From positions 894,897 to 950,104 of the forward strand of contig NZ_JAUDRJ010000003.1 of the NCBI RefSeq assembly GCF_030382115.1: 55,208 nt of DNA. The letters are read 5' to 3'. Made by a program: the position numbers and the translations under genes. Source of the DNA: Nostoc sp. GT001 (GTDB lineage: Bacteria; Cyanobacteriota; Cyanobacteriia; Cyanobacteriales; Nostocaceae). The notes beneath the pieces are model-generated. The model was not told where the DNA came from. It did no database searches and saw only the letters and a list, made by a program, of their open reading frames with translations. Numbering within the stretch: the first letter of the stretch is position 1; every line of letters begins with the position of its first letter. Below are positions 17,672 to 27,104 of this stretch, piece by piece.

Positions 17672-20600
17672 ATGAATACAGCAGTTGAGCCGATGGACAA
17701 GTTTTTGAACTATCGAATTAGCGAACAACTTTATGCAGGCTCTAGAACCTTAGTTTACCGTGCTATTCGAGAGGCGGATGGACTTCCGGTTGTGATCAAA
17801 CTGCTCCAGCAAGAGTATCCTACCTTCAATGAACTGCTGCTGTTCCGTAATCAGTACACTATTGCTAAAAATCTTAATTTACCCGGTATTGTTCGTCCCT
17901 ACAGCCTGGAACCTTACCGCAACAGCTATGCTTTGGTGATGGAGGATTTTGGCGGCATTTCCCTCAAAGATTGGCTCAACCAAAAAATAGGGAGCAACCA
18001 ATATACTCTGACAGAGTTCTTGGATATTGCGATCGCTCTGAGTAATACTCTTGACGAACTTTATCGCCATCGAATTATCCACAAAGATATCAAGCCAGCC
18101 AACATCCTCATCAACCCGGAAACTAAGCAAGTCAAGTTGATTGACTTTAGCATTGCCTCTCTTTTACCCAGAGAAACCCAGGAAATTTACAGTCCTAATG
18201 TCTTAGAAGGTACTCTCGCCTACCTTTCTCCCGAACAAACCGGACGGATGAATCGCGGAATTGACTATCGCAGTGATTACTATTCCCTCGGCGTTACCTT
18301 CTATGAATTGCTGGCTGGACACCTACCTTTTGAGTCTAACGATCCGATGGAGTTAGTTCACTGTCATATTGCCAAGCAACCAGAACAATTAGGGGGCAAC
18401 GGGGAAGAGGAGATTCCCGAAGTTCTTTGTGAGATTGTGATGAAGTTGATGGCGAAAAATGCTGAAGACCGCTATCAGAGTGCATTAGGGCTAAAATTTG
18501 ATTTAGAAAAATGTTTGTCTCAATTACAAGAAATTGGCAGGGTTAAATCTTTTGAATTAGGTCAGCGGGATATTTGCGATCGCTTTATCATCCCAGAAAA
18601 ACTCTACGGTCGCCAAGCTGAAGTTGAAAGCTTATTGGATGCCTTTGAAAGAGTTAGCCAGGGAAGCACTGAAATTATCTTGGTAGCAGGTTTCTCTGGT
18701 ATTGGCAAAACTGCTGTGGTGAACGAAGTCCACAAGCCAATTGTGCGACAACGGGGTTATTTCATTAAAGGTAAATTTGACCAGTTCCAGCGCAACATCC
18801 CTTTCTCTGCCTTTGTGCAAGCTTTTCGAGACTTAATCGGGCAACTGCTGAGTGAAACTGACGCCCAATTCGAGCAATGGAAGCGCAAAATTCTTTCTGC
18901 TTTGGGTGAGAACGGACAAGTGATGATTGAGGTGATTCCAGAACTGGAAAGTATGATTGGTAAACAGCCACCTGCGCCGGAACTCTCTGGAAGTGCGGCA
19001 CAAAATCGCTTCAATTCGCTGTTTTTGAAATTCACTCAAGTCTTCACTGCATTAGAACATCCATTGGCGATCTTTATTGACGATCTGCAATGGGCAGATT
19101 CTGCTTCTTTAAAGTTAATGCACTTGTTAATGAGCGAAGCTGACATCGGCTATCTACTCTTAATTGGTGCTTATCGAGATAATGAAGTCAACCCAGTACA
19201 TCCGCTGATGCTGACTTTGGAAGAGATTCAGAAATTAGATGCCACAGTCAATACGATTACCTTATTACCCCTCGATCGGGTTTCTATCAATCATTTAGTT
19301 GCAGATACATTGAGTTGCTCTTTAGCTTTAGCCACACCTTTAACAGAATTAGTATTGAGAAAAACTAAAGGGAATCCTTTCTTTAGTACCCAGTTTCTCA
19401 AGGCGCTACATCAAGATCAACTAATTACATTTAATTTTAATGGTGGTTATTGGGAATGTGATATTGCTCAGGTGCGATCGCTCGCTCTTAGTGATGATGT
19501 AGTAGAGTTTATGGCAATTCAACTGCAAAAGTTGTCAACAGAAACTCAAGAAGTTTTGAAGTTAGCAGCTTGTGTAGGAAACCAATTTGATTTAAAGACA
19601 TTAGCGATCGTCCATGAAAAATCCCAGTTGGAAACAGCCACAGATTTTTGGAAAGCTGTGCAAGATGGGTTGATTATTCCTACCAATGAGGTTTATAAGT
19701 TCTACCATGATGAGTCTGAATTTATAATTAATAATTCAGAATTTCAGCAATACAATTCTCCTGACTCTTGCTCTTACAGATTTCTTCATGACCGTGTTCA
19801 GCAAGCAGCCTATTCCCTTATCCCTGAATCTCAACGAAAAGCTACTCATTTCAAAATTGGGCAATTACTGTTAAACAATACATCACCTGAAGCGCTTGAA
19901 ACCAGTATTTTTGACATTGTTAATCAGCTAAATGAGGGAATTGACATAATTGATGGACAATCTCAAAGAGATGAACTTGCTCAACTAAATCTAATTGCTG
20001 GTAAAAAAGCAAAAGCTTCTACTGCTTATAGAGCAGGCCTGAAATATTTCACTTTAGGCAGAGAATTACTAATAGACGAAAGTTGGTTATTTAATTACAA
20101 TATTACGTTTGAATTATATCGAGAATCCGCAGAATGCGAATATCTTACTGGTAGCTTTTACCAAGCTGAAAAATTATTTGATATAGCGTTAGCTCAAAGC
20201 CAAGATAGGTTTGAAAAAGTAGATATTTATAGGATTCAGATGTATCTGAAAATGACTCAGGGTGAAAATCTAGCAGCTAGTATTGAAGCTGGAGTCAAAG
20301 GTTTGAGAATCATGGGGATGAATCTGCCAGTTACTTCTGAAGAACAGCAAGCTGCTATCGAAACTGAACTTCAAGAATTAAAAGCTAAACTGCAAACGGT
20401 TCGTATATCAGATTTATTCGATCTGCCTGAGATGACAGATCGAGATCAGAAGGTTTGTATGGGTATTTTAGCTGACCTTTGGGCAGCAGCTTATATGGGA
20501 GGAGATCAATACCTCAGTTGCTTGGTTCCTCTATTAATGATCGGTTTATCGTTGAAGTATGGCAATGCAGAAAGCTCTGGTTTTGCTTACTGTTTATATG

Positions 20601-23560
20601 GGATGAGTCTGGCAAATCAAGGAAATTATCAAACAGCTTATGAGTTTGGTACATTAGCACTAAAACTCGATCGTCATTTCAATAGCACCCAATTTATTTT
20701 TAAGACCAATAATATCTTTGCACATACCATAAATCCCTACAATCAGCATTTAAAAACGAATTTGCCGCTTTCTCAACAATCATTCCAAATCTGTCAAGAA
20801 ACTGGAAATTTGGTGTTTGGGGTTTGGGCTGTTTCGTTTTTGATTTGGGCGATGTTAATTAAGGGCGATCGCCTCTCAGATGTTTACGCGGAAACTGAAA
20901 AATATCTGAGTTATGTCCAACAGGTTAATGATGTCAATATGCTGTATGCATTTACTTTACAGCGGCAGTTTTTATTGAATTTGCAAGATATATCTAAAAC
21001 CACCGATTTATTAGAAGATCGCAATAACGAAGAGATTCCTTATATCGAAGTATGGAGACAGAAGAACAACTTTGAACATGGAATTAATTGGTACTGCTTT
21101 CTCAAAATCCAATTATCGTACCTTTATGGGCGCTATGTAGATGCTTTGGAAGCAGCAGAAGAAGCTGAGAAAACTCTTGGTTGTAACTCTGGTTTCTTCC
21201 CAATTATTCAGTATCATTTCTATTATCCACTCAGTTTGATAGCTCTCTATCCCAATGTGACATTAGAGAAGAAAAAGCGGTATTGGGACATTATTCAAGA
21301 GCATCAACAAATTCAGAAAACCTGGGCGAATAGTTGCCCAGAAAACTTTCTACATCGATATCTCTTGTTATCTGCGGAAATAGCAAGAATTTCTGGCAAG
21401 TATATGGATGCAATTGAATCATACGATCGCGCCATTGCTAAAGCTAAAGAAAATGAATACGTTAATGAAGAAGCTCTCGCCAACGAACTTGCAGCCAAGT
21501 TTTATTTAGAATGGGGCAAAGAACGCATTGCTCAAGAATATTTGATTAATGCTTACTATTGCTACACCCGTTGGGATGCTAAAGCCAAAGTCAATGACCT
21601 AGAACAGCATTATCCACAACTGCTAGCCCCCATTTTACAGCAGAAGCGTTCACTACTCACATCCAATGAGACGTTCGCAAATATTGACAGCATTAGTACC
21701 TTCCACCCAAGCATTAATAAATCAGTAACTTCTAGCAGCAACACATCAATAATGCTAGATTTGGCAACAGTTTTAAAAGCCTCTCAGACTCTCTCTAGTG
21801 AAATTGAACTGGATAAATTACTTACGAAGCTGTTGCAAGTGGTGATTGAAAATTCTGGAGCAGATAAGTGTGCGTTACTACTACTTAAAGAAGGTAGATT
21901 GCTAGTTGAGGCGACTGCTCAAGTTGGGCAGAGATCAACGGTGTTACAGTCCATTTTTATGGAAGATAGTGCAGATGTTCCTCATAGTCTAATTTGCGCC
22001 GTCAAACGCAGTCTGGAACCTACCGTTATCTTTGATGCAATATTGCATCCGGCGCTAATAGCCGATCCCTATATTATTCGTCAGCAACCCAAAAGCTTAC
22101 TGTGTACACCAATTTTCTATCAAGGGAAACTCTTAGGAATTTTATATTTAGAAAACAATCTGATGAGTGGAGCTTTTACTAGCGATCGCGTCGAAATTCT
22201 CAATCTATTATGCACTCAAGCTGCAATCTCCCTAGAAAATGCCCGACTTTATCAGCAAGCACAAAATACTCTAGAAAACTTGGGACAGACGCAACAATTC
22301 TTGCGGTTAATTATGGATAACATCCCCCAATCTGTTTTCTGGAAAGACCGCAATAGTGTTTATTTAGGCTGTAATCATAACTTTGCTCAAGCTTCGGGTG
22401 TAGGAATACCAGAAAATGTTGTTGCTAAAACAGACTACGATTTATCTTGGACTCGCGAGGAATCAGATTGGTATGTAGAGTGCGATCGCCGCATTATGGA
22501 ATCTGGACAAGCTGAACTAAATATTATTGAAACATTACAGCAAGCAGACGGAAAACAAATCTGGTCTAATACAAATAAAATTCCCCTAAAAGATAGAGAA
22601 GGAAACGTTTTTGGCATCCTGGGAACGTCTGAAGATATCACTAAATACCAGCAATCACAAAAATTGCTACAACAGCAAAAGCAACAATTAGAGCAAGCAT
22701 TACAAGAACTCCAAACGATGCAATTACAATTAGTGCAAGGTGAAAAAATGTCTGCCCTTGGTAACTTGGTAGCAGGTGTTGCCCATGAAATTAACAATCC
22801 TGTCGGCTTCATTGCTGGCAACTTAGAACCAGCCAAAGATTATGTCAAAGATTTGTTGGGTCTAATTAATCTTTATCAAGAAAAGTTTCCCAATCCTGGT
22901 TTAGATATTCAAGATGAAATTGATGCCATCGACCTGAATTATTTACGTGAAGATTTACCTAAATTGCTAGACTCGATGAAATTGGGTGTTAGCCGTATCC
23001 GCAGTATTAGTACCAGTTTGCGAACCTTTTCTAGAGCAGATAAGGATTATAAAGTTCCCTTTGATATTCACGAAGGCATTGACAGCAGTATTCTGATTCT
23101 CAGACACCGTTTAAAAGCTAATGAAAACCGTCCGGCAATTGAGGTGGTGAAGAATTATGGCAAACTACCCCTCGTGGAATGCTTTGCTGGACAACTTAAT
23201 CAGGTGTTTATGAACTTGTTAGCAAATGCCATTGATGCACTTGAACAACACAATGCAGAACGGAGTTTGGAAGCGATTCTTGCTAACCCCAATTGCATCA
23301 CCATTCAAACTCGTGTAGCAGACTCAGGTCAGAATATTTTGATTAAGATTGCTGATAATGGCGTGGGGATGTCACCAGAGGTTAAACAAAAAGTATTTGA
23401 CCATTTGTTCACCACCAAACCTGTCGGAAAAGGCACTGGATTAGGATTAGCGATCGCTCGTCAAATTGTGGTAGAAGCACATGGTGGTTCGCTCTCTTGT
23501 ACTTCCGAACTTGGAAAGGGGACAGAGTTTGTCATTCAAATCTCTACTCAACAACAATAA
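17672..23560 (+). CDS. Giant hybrid Ser/Thr kinase-AAA-GAF-PAS-histidine kinase
   Basis: A 1962-residue cytoplasmic signalling protein of the cyanobacterial HstK type. Order: Ser/Thr kinase (about 14-275) with IIHKDIKPANILI (HKD rather than HRD), LIDFSIASL (DFS rather than DFG) and SPEQTGRMNRGIDYRSDYYS; AAA/STAND-like ATPase (about 310-620) with Walker A GFSGIGKT at 340-347 and Walker B LAIFIDDLQWAD near 467; a long helical TPR-like region (about 700-1340); GAF (about 1365-1530); PAS (about 1540-1665); coiled coil; histidine kinase with the H-box GVAHEINNPVGF (His1705) and HATPase N-box NQVFMNLLANAIDA and G-boxes ADNGVGMS and GKGTGLGLAIA. Phosphotransfer output partner is unknown; no response regulator is adjacent. 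A smaller histidine kinase follows. Confidence 0.93.
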   Translation: MNTAVEPMDKFLNYRISEQLYAGSRTLVYRAIREADGLPVVIKLLQQEYPTFNELLLFRNQYTIAKNLNLPGIVRPYSLEPYRNSYALVMEDFGGISLKDWLNQKIGSNQYTLTEFLDIAIALSNTLDELYRHRIIHKDIKPANILINPETKQVKLIDFSIASLLPRETQEIYSPNVLEGTLAYLSPEQTGRMNRGIDYRSDYYSLGVTFYELLAGHLPFESNDPMELVHCHIAKQPEQLGGNGEEEIPEVLCEIVMKLMAKNAEDRYQSALGLKFDLEKCLSQLQEIGRVKSFELGQRDICDRFIIPEKLYGRQAEVESLLDAFERVSQGSTEIILVAGFSGIGKTAVVNEVHKPIVRQRGYFIKGKFDQFQRNIPFSAFVQAFRDLIGQLLSETDAQFEQWKRKILSALGENGQVMIEVIPELESMIGKQPPAPELSGSAAQNRFNSLFLKFTQVFTALEHPLAIFIDDLQWADSASLKLMHLLMSEADIGYLLLIGAYRDNEVNPVHPLMLTLEEIQKLDATVNTITLLPLDRVSINHLVADTLSCSLALATPLTELVLRKTKGNPFFSTQFLKALHQDQLITFNFNGGYWECDIAQVRSLALSDDVVEFMAIQLQKLSTETQEVLKLAACVGNQFDLKTLAIVHEKSQLETATDFWKAVQDGLIIPTNEVYKFYHDESEFIINNSEFQQYNSPDSCSYRFLHDRVQQAAYSLIPESQRKATHFKIGQLLLNNTSPEALETSIFDIVNQLNEGIDIIDGQSQRDELAQLNLIAGKKAKASTAYRAGLKYFTLGRELLIDESWLFNYNITFELYRESAECEYLTGSFYQAEKLFDIALAQSQDRFEKVDIYRIQMYLKMTQGENLAASIEAGVKGLRIMGMNLPVTSEEQQAAIETELQELKAKLQTVRISDLFDLPEMTDRDQKVCMGILADLWAAAYMGGDQYLSCLVPLLMIGLSLKYGNAESSGFAYCLYGMSLANQGNYQTAYEFGTLALKLDRHFNSTQFIFKTNNIFAHTINPYNQHLKTNLPLSQQSFQICQETGNLVFGVWAVSFLIWAMLIKGDRLSDVYAETEKYLSYVQQVNDVNMLYAFTLQRQFLLNLQDISKTTDLLEDRNNEEIPYIEVWRQKNNFEHGINWYCFLKIQLSYLYGRYVDALEAAEEAEKTLGCNSGFFPIIQYHFYYPLSLIALYPNVTLEKKKRYWDIIQEHQQIQKTWANSCPENFLHRYLLLSAEIARISGKYMDAIESYDRAIAKAKENEYVNEEALANELAAKFYLEWGKERIAQEYLINAYYCYTRWDAKAKVNDLEQHYPQLLAPILQQKRSLLTSNETFANIDSISTFHPSINKSVTSSSNTSIMLDLATVLKASQTLSSEIELDKLLTKLLQVVIENSGADKCALLLLKEGRLLVEATAQVGQRSTVLQSIFMEDSADVPHSLICAVKRSLEPTVIFDAILHPALIADPYIIRQQPKSLLCTPIFYQGKLLGILYLENNLMSGAFTSDRVEILNLLCTQAAISLENARLYQQAQNTLENLGQTQQFLRLIMDNIPQSVFWKDRNSVYLGCNHNFAQASGVGIPENVVAKTDYDLSWTREESDWYVECDRRIMESGQAELNIIETLQQADGKQIWSNTNKIPLKDREGNVFGILGTSEDITKYQQSQKLLQQQKQQLEQALQELQTMQLQLVQGEKMSALGNLVAGVAHEINNPVGFIAGNLEPAKDYVKDLLGLINLYQEKFPNPGLDIQDEIDAIDLNYLREDLPKLLDSMKLGVSRIRSISTSLRTFSRADKDYKVPFDIHEGIDSSILILRHRLKANENRPAIEVVKNYGKLPLVECFAGQLNQVFMNLLANAIDALEQHNAERSLEAILANPNCITIQTRVADSGQNILIKIADNGVGMSPEVKQKVFDHLFTTKPVGKGTGLGLAIARQIVVEAHGGSLSCTSELGKGTEFVIQISTQQQ

Positions 23561-23658
23561 TTAGTGCTGAGTTATGAGTTATGAGTGCTGAGTAATTTCT
23601 AGTTTACTCAGCACTTTTCATTTTTACTTTTTAAATTTTAACTTGGAGTAAAGCAACG

Positions 23659-25551
23659 ATGATGCTTAAAATGCGAAAAATCTGGTTGAAAATTAATCCC
23701 CGATGGAGTGCTAAAATCAACAAAAACTACTATTCTTTGAAAAAGCGATCGCGAAACTTACTATTGTTATCAATTGTGGTGATTTTATCCATTAGCATTA
23801 GCGCCACAGCTATCACTAGTTACAAGATTGTTAAGGGATTGCTACTCGATAGTCTCAAGGAGCAAGCACTGTTAAAAACACGGCAAGGTGAAGATGATAT
23901 CGATAACTGGCTAGCCATTCGGAAGACAGAAATTAAGACTTTGGCAAATTCTGTTGTGGTGCGATCGCTAGATTGGTCTGCGATGGAACCTTACTTGCAA
24001 TCTGAGTTGAAGCGGCTGCAACTGTTTTTGCTCATCGCGTTTGCCGTACCGGATGGTTCATTGATTAATACTCAAGGAGGTGCTCCAAATGTTAAAGACC
24101 GAGAATTTTTTCAGCGGAGTATGGCGGGTGACACAGTAGCTGCCGATCCAATTCTTGGACGTACAAGCAATCAATTACAAATTCAGATTAGTTCACCGAT
24201 TCCTGCCGAAAGAGGTACAAAGCCAGCAGGTGTTTTAATGGGAGGAATTCCAATTAATCGGATCGTTGAGGTCATCAGCAATTTACATCAAGGTAAAGGC
24301 AGCTATGCCTTTGCGCTTAATTCTCAAGGAATTCCCATCGCTCATCCCAACACGGAACTAATTGGTACACCCGAAAAAGCTGCCAAGAGTTTTCTGAACT
24401 CGCGTAATCCCAGATTAGTTGAAATTAGCCAAAAAATGGTAGCTAAACGCACAAATATTGAATTGCTTCAACTGGATGGTAAGTGGAGTTATGTTGCTTA
24501 CACTCCCCTGAGAGAGGCAAATTGGTCAGTAGCGTTAATTGTGCCAAAAGAAAATATTGAATCGCCATTGCAGGCGTTGAACCTGTTGGCTACAGTTTTA
24601 GGAGGATTGTTGGTAGTTGGGTTGATTAGTGCATGGCGACAAGTACAACTATATGAACAGATTCGCGATCGCGCCTTTGTTTCTAGCCAGCAGGCGCAAC
24701 AACTCAGCAAAACCCTGAAAGAATTGCAAAATACCCAAGCTCAACTAATCCACACCGAAAAAATGTCTAGCCTGGGACAATTGGTTGCTGGAGTGGCACA
24801 TGAAATCAATAATCCTGCCAATTTTATCCATGCCAACCTCAACCATGCTAGCGTTTACAGCCAAGACATCCTCGATTTGCTCAAGCTTTATCAACAAACT
24901 TACCCAAATCCTACACCCGAAATTAGCGATCGCATCCAAGACCTTGATATTGAGTTTCTGGCAGAAGATTTACCTAAGTTAATGGCATCGATGCAAGTGG
25001 GAACTAAGCGCATTCGTCAAATTGTGCTGTCGCTGCGTAATTTCTCGCGCCTTGATGAGGCAGATATGAAATTTGTAGACATTAATGAAGGATTAGAAAA
25101 CACTCTGATGATTCTGAATCATCGCCTGACAGCCACGCCTAATCAACCAGAAATTCAGATCGTTAAGAAGTACGGTGATTTACCCCTAGTAGAATGCTAT
25201 GCGGGGCAACTCAATCAGGTGTTTATGAATGTTCTAGTGAATGCAATTGATGCTATAGAAGAATCATTAGTAAAGAATGAAGGACAAATTCGCATTCAGA
25301 CTGAACTCACTGATGAAAAACAAGTGATTATTCAGATTTCCGATAATGGTATTGGGATGTCAGAAGAGGTAAAGCAACGAGTATTTGACTATATGTTCAC
25401 TACTAAACCTGTGGGTAAAGGAATCGGATTAGGAATGGCGATCGCTTATCAAATTGTTGTAGATAAACATCGAGGAACTATTGAAGTTTATTCTACTCCA
25501 GGATATGGAACAGAGTTTACCATCGTTATTCCTTTAACAAGTAGCAAGTAA
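23659..25551 (+). CDS. Transmembrane sensor histidine kinase with Cache domain
   Basis: A 630-residue membrane histidine kinase. A first membrane helix (about 34-57, LLLLSIVVILSISISATAIT), a periplasmic double-Cache-like sensor (about 58-300; AVPDGSLINTQG, DREFFQRSMAGDT, ILMGG-type core and YAFALNSQGIPIAHP), and a second helix (about 305-325) lead straight to a coiled coil without an evident HAMP domain. The transmitter has H-box GVAHEINNPANFIHANL (His381) and HATPase motifs NQVFMNVLVNAIDAIE, SDNGIGMSEEV and GKGIGLGMAIAYQIV. The transmitter is strikingly like that of the preceding giant kinase, suggesting duplication. The gene starts after GGAG; the 98-base gap holds a hairpin-forming TGCTGAGT/ACTCAGCA repeat. 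No cognate regulator is adjacent. Confidence 0.92.
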   Translation: MMLKMRKIWLKINPRWSAKINKNYYSLKKRSRNLLLLSIVVILSISISATAITSYKIVKGLLLDSLKEQALLKTRQGEDDIDNWLAIRKTEIKTLANSVVVRSLDWSAMEPYLQSELKRLQLFLLIAFAVPDGSLINTQGGAPNVKDREFFQRSMAGDTVAADPILGRTSNQLQIQISSPIPAERGTKPAGVLMGGIPINRIVEVISNLHQGKGSYAFALNSQGIPIAHPNTELIGTPEKAAKSFLNSRNPRLVEISQKMVAKRTNIELLQLDGKWSYVAYTPLREANWSVALIVPKENIESPLQALNLLATVLGGLLVVGLISAWRQVQLYEQIRDRAFVSSQQAQQLSKTLKELQNTQAQLIHTEKMSSLGQLVAGVAHEINNPANFIHANLNHASVYSQDILDLLKLYQQTYPNPTPEISDRIQDLDIEFLAEDLPKLMASMQVGTKRIRQIVLSLRNFSRLDEADMKFVDINEGLENTLMILNHRLTATPNQPEIQIVKKYGDLPLVECYAGQLNQVFMNVLVNAIDAIEESLVKNEGQIRIQTELTDEKQVIIQISDNGIGMSEEVKQRVFDYMFTTKPVGKGIGLGMAIAYQIVVDKHRGTIEVYSTPGYGTEFTIVIPLTSSK

Positions 25552-25567
25552 AAATTACTGATAACAT

Positions 25568-25637
25568 CTGACGTGGCGACAAAATAAGCTAAAAAGCTTA
25601 CGAAATTAAGAATGCAGCAATTTATGCTAGAAAAAGA
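25568..25637 (-). repeat. 70-bp dispersed repeat, copy 2
   Basis: Reverse-oriented copy of the 8772-8841 repeat, running CTGACGTGGCGACAAAAT to TTTATGCTAGAAAAAGA, with the shared palindromic core AAGCTAAAAAGCTT. It lies in the gap between the histidine kinase and the SLOG gene. Confidence 0.65.
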
Positions 25638-25729
25638 GAGTCCTTTTGGTGAGAACGGAATACAACACTTGCAGAAAAGGACTGCGAAGCACTACGCTGG
25701 AAAACCTCAGCAGTCAATATTTTTAAAAA

Positions 25730-26482
25730 ATGAAAAGTTGTTTAAAACTTACCTTTGACAATGGGCAAACAGCATTAGCTATTCAAGTTGAGCAGCAAGC
25801 GGAATTGCCAAATGCTCTTGAGGAAATAGGGCTTGGCGGTTCGCGTCCTGTTTTAGTAGTAGTGGGGGGTGCAAGTAACATCAGTGAAGCTGACTTTCTC
25901 CGAATTCAAAGGTTGTTTGTGGAAGTTTTAGCCCCCATTGCCGAAACTTTAGGGGCTTATGTCGTCGATGGAGGTACGGATGTAGGAATTATGCGAATGA
26001 TGGGTGCGGCTCGTACCCAGATAGGTGCTAAGTTTGCTTTGGTTGGTGTGACACCCGAAAGTAAAGTGGCTTTACCTAACTATTCAGAAACTGCTGCTGA
26101 TTTAATACCCTTAGAGCCAAACCATACTCATTTCGTGCTAGTTCCTGGTAATGATTGGGGCGACGAGTCTCCTTGGATATCTTGCGTTGCGACTATGCTG
26201 GCTAATGATGCACCTTCGGTGACACTACTCTTGAACGGTGGTGAAATTACCTTTAAGGATGCGTTTTCTAGCGTTGATAGTGGAAGGTTAGTTATTGTGA
26301 TTGCTGGTAGTGGTAGAACCGCAGATATACTTGCAGATGCTTTGCGTGGAAAGGCTACTGATGAACGAGCCGAAAAGCTAGCTAAATCTGGTACATTACA
26401 ATACATCGACTTAATCGACTTAGAGAAAGGAGTTGAGAGTTTAGGCAAAGTAATTAAGGGGTTACTTTCTAATGAGGAGTAA
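25730..26482 (+). CDS. SLOG-superfamily protein, TRPM/LSDAT-like
   Basis: A 250-residue Rossmannoid protein resembling the prokaryotic LSDAT/'SLOG in TRPM' family. Visible elements are a first strand and loop RPVLVVVGGASNISEADFLR, a central YVVDGGTDVGIMRMMGAA with the small-residue nucleotide-contacting loop, FVLVPGNDWGDESPW, and VIVIAGSGRTADILADAL. SLOG domains are proposed to bind or process nucleotide-derived ligands and act as sensors in conflict systems, while TRPM channels use the related domain to bind ADP-ribose-type ligands. The gene ends 3 bases before a SLATT/DUF4231 gene, whose ribosome binding site lies inside its 3' end, so the two form an operon. The ligand is unknown. Confidence 0.85.
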   Translation: MKSCLKLTFDNGQTALAIQVEQQAELPNALEEIGLGGSRPVLVVVGGASNISEADFLRIQRLFVEVLAPIAETLGAYVVDGGTDVGIMRMMGAARTQIGAKFALVGVTPESKVALPNYSETAADLIPLEPNHTHFVLVPGNDWGDESPWISCVATMLANDAPSVTLLLNGGEITFKDAFSSVDSGRLVIVIAGSGRTADILADALRGKATDERAEKLAKSGTLQYIDLIDLEKGVESLGKVIKGLLSNEE

Positions 26483-26485
26483 AAA

Positions 26486-27093
26486 ATGGCTAAAAAAGAT
26501 AGTTATCACGAATTTTTAAAAGAAGATTTTAACAAGTTATTTGCAGGTATTAATTTAGGTGATGTGCAAAAACATTTTTTGCGATCGCGCTGGTTAGACC
26601 AAGTACTCTGGATGGAAAGGAAGGCAAATTTATCGCGCGATCGCCATTATTTTTTACGGATAACAACTATTATTGGTGGTGTAATTCTCCCAGCATTGGT
26701 AAGTTTAAATATCAACACTAATTTCAAACCTAACAACAGGGATATCATTATGTGGTCAACTTTTGGTTTGAGCCAAATAGTTGCTATTAGTGCTGCCATT
26801 GAAGAGTTTTTTCACTATGGAGAACGCTGGCGACACTATCGCCGAACAGTTGAGTCTTTGAAAACCCAAGGGTGGCAATTCTCACAGTTGACAGCCCTTA
26901 TCGTATTTATCCAAGCCACGAACAGGCATTTAATCTATTTGCAAGTCATGTAGAAGATATTATTCAGCGAGATGTGGAAATATATGCTACTCAAGTTGTA
27001 CAAGAAAAGAAAGAAGAAAGACACAATCAGGAAGACCATATCCTTCTGCCAAATACAAAGATAACCAATTTAGAAGAGAAGAAAGAAGAATAA
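26486..27093 (+). pseudogene. SLATT-like DUF4231 membrane protein, frameshifted
   Basis: The first frame (26486-26953) reads HYFLRITTIIGGVILPALVS (membrane helix 1), IIMWSTFGLSQIVAISAAIE (helix 2) and the signature GERWRHYRRTVESLKTQGWQF of DUF4231/SLATT two-helix proteins, then loses the frame after SQLT. Adding one base near 26894-26895 gives (G/D)PYRIYPSHEQAFNLFASH to the stop at 27093 and a 202-residue protein, of normal size, with a charged C-terminal tail. SLATT proteins are predicted to make membrane pores when triggered by a partner sensor such as the SLOG protein encoded just upstream. Without the base the product would be a 155-residue truncated form keeping both helices. Confidence 0.8.
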
Positions 27094-27104
27094 AATCGTC
27101 TAAA

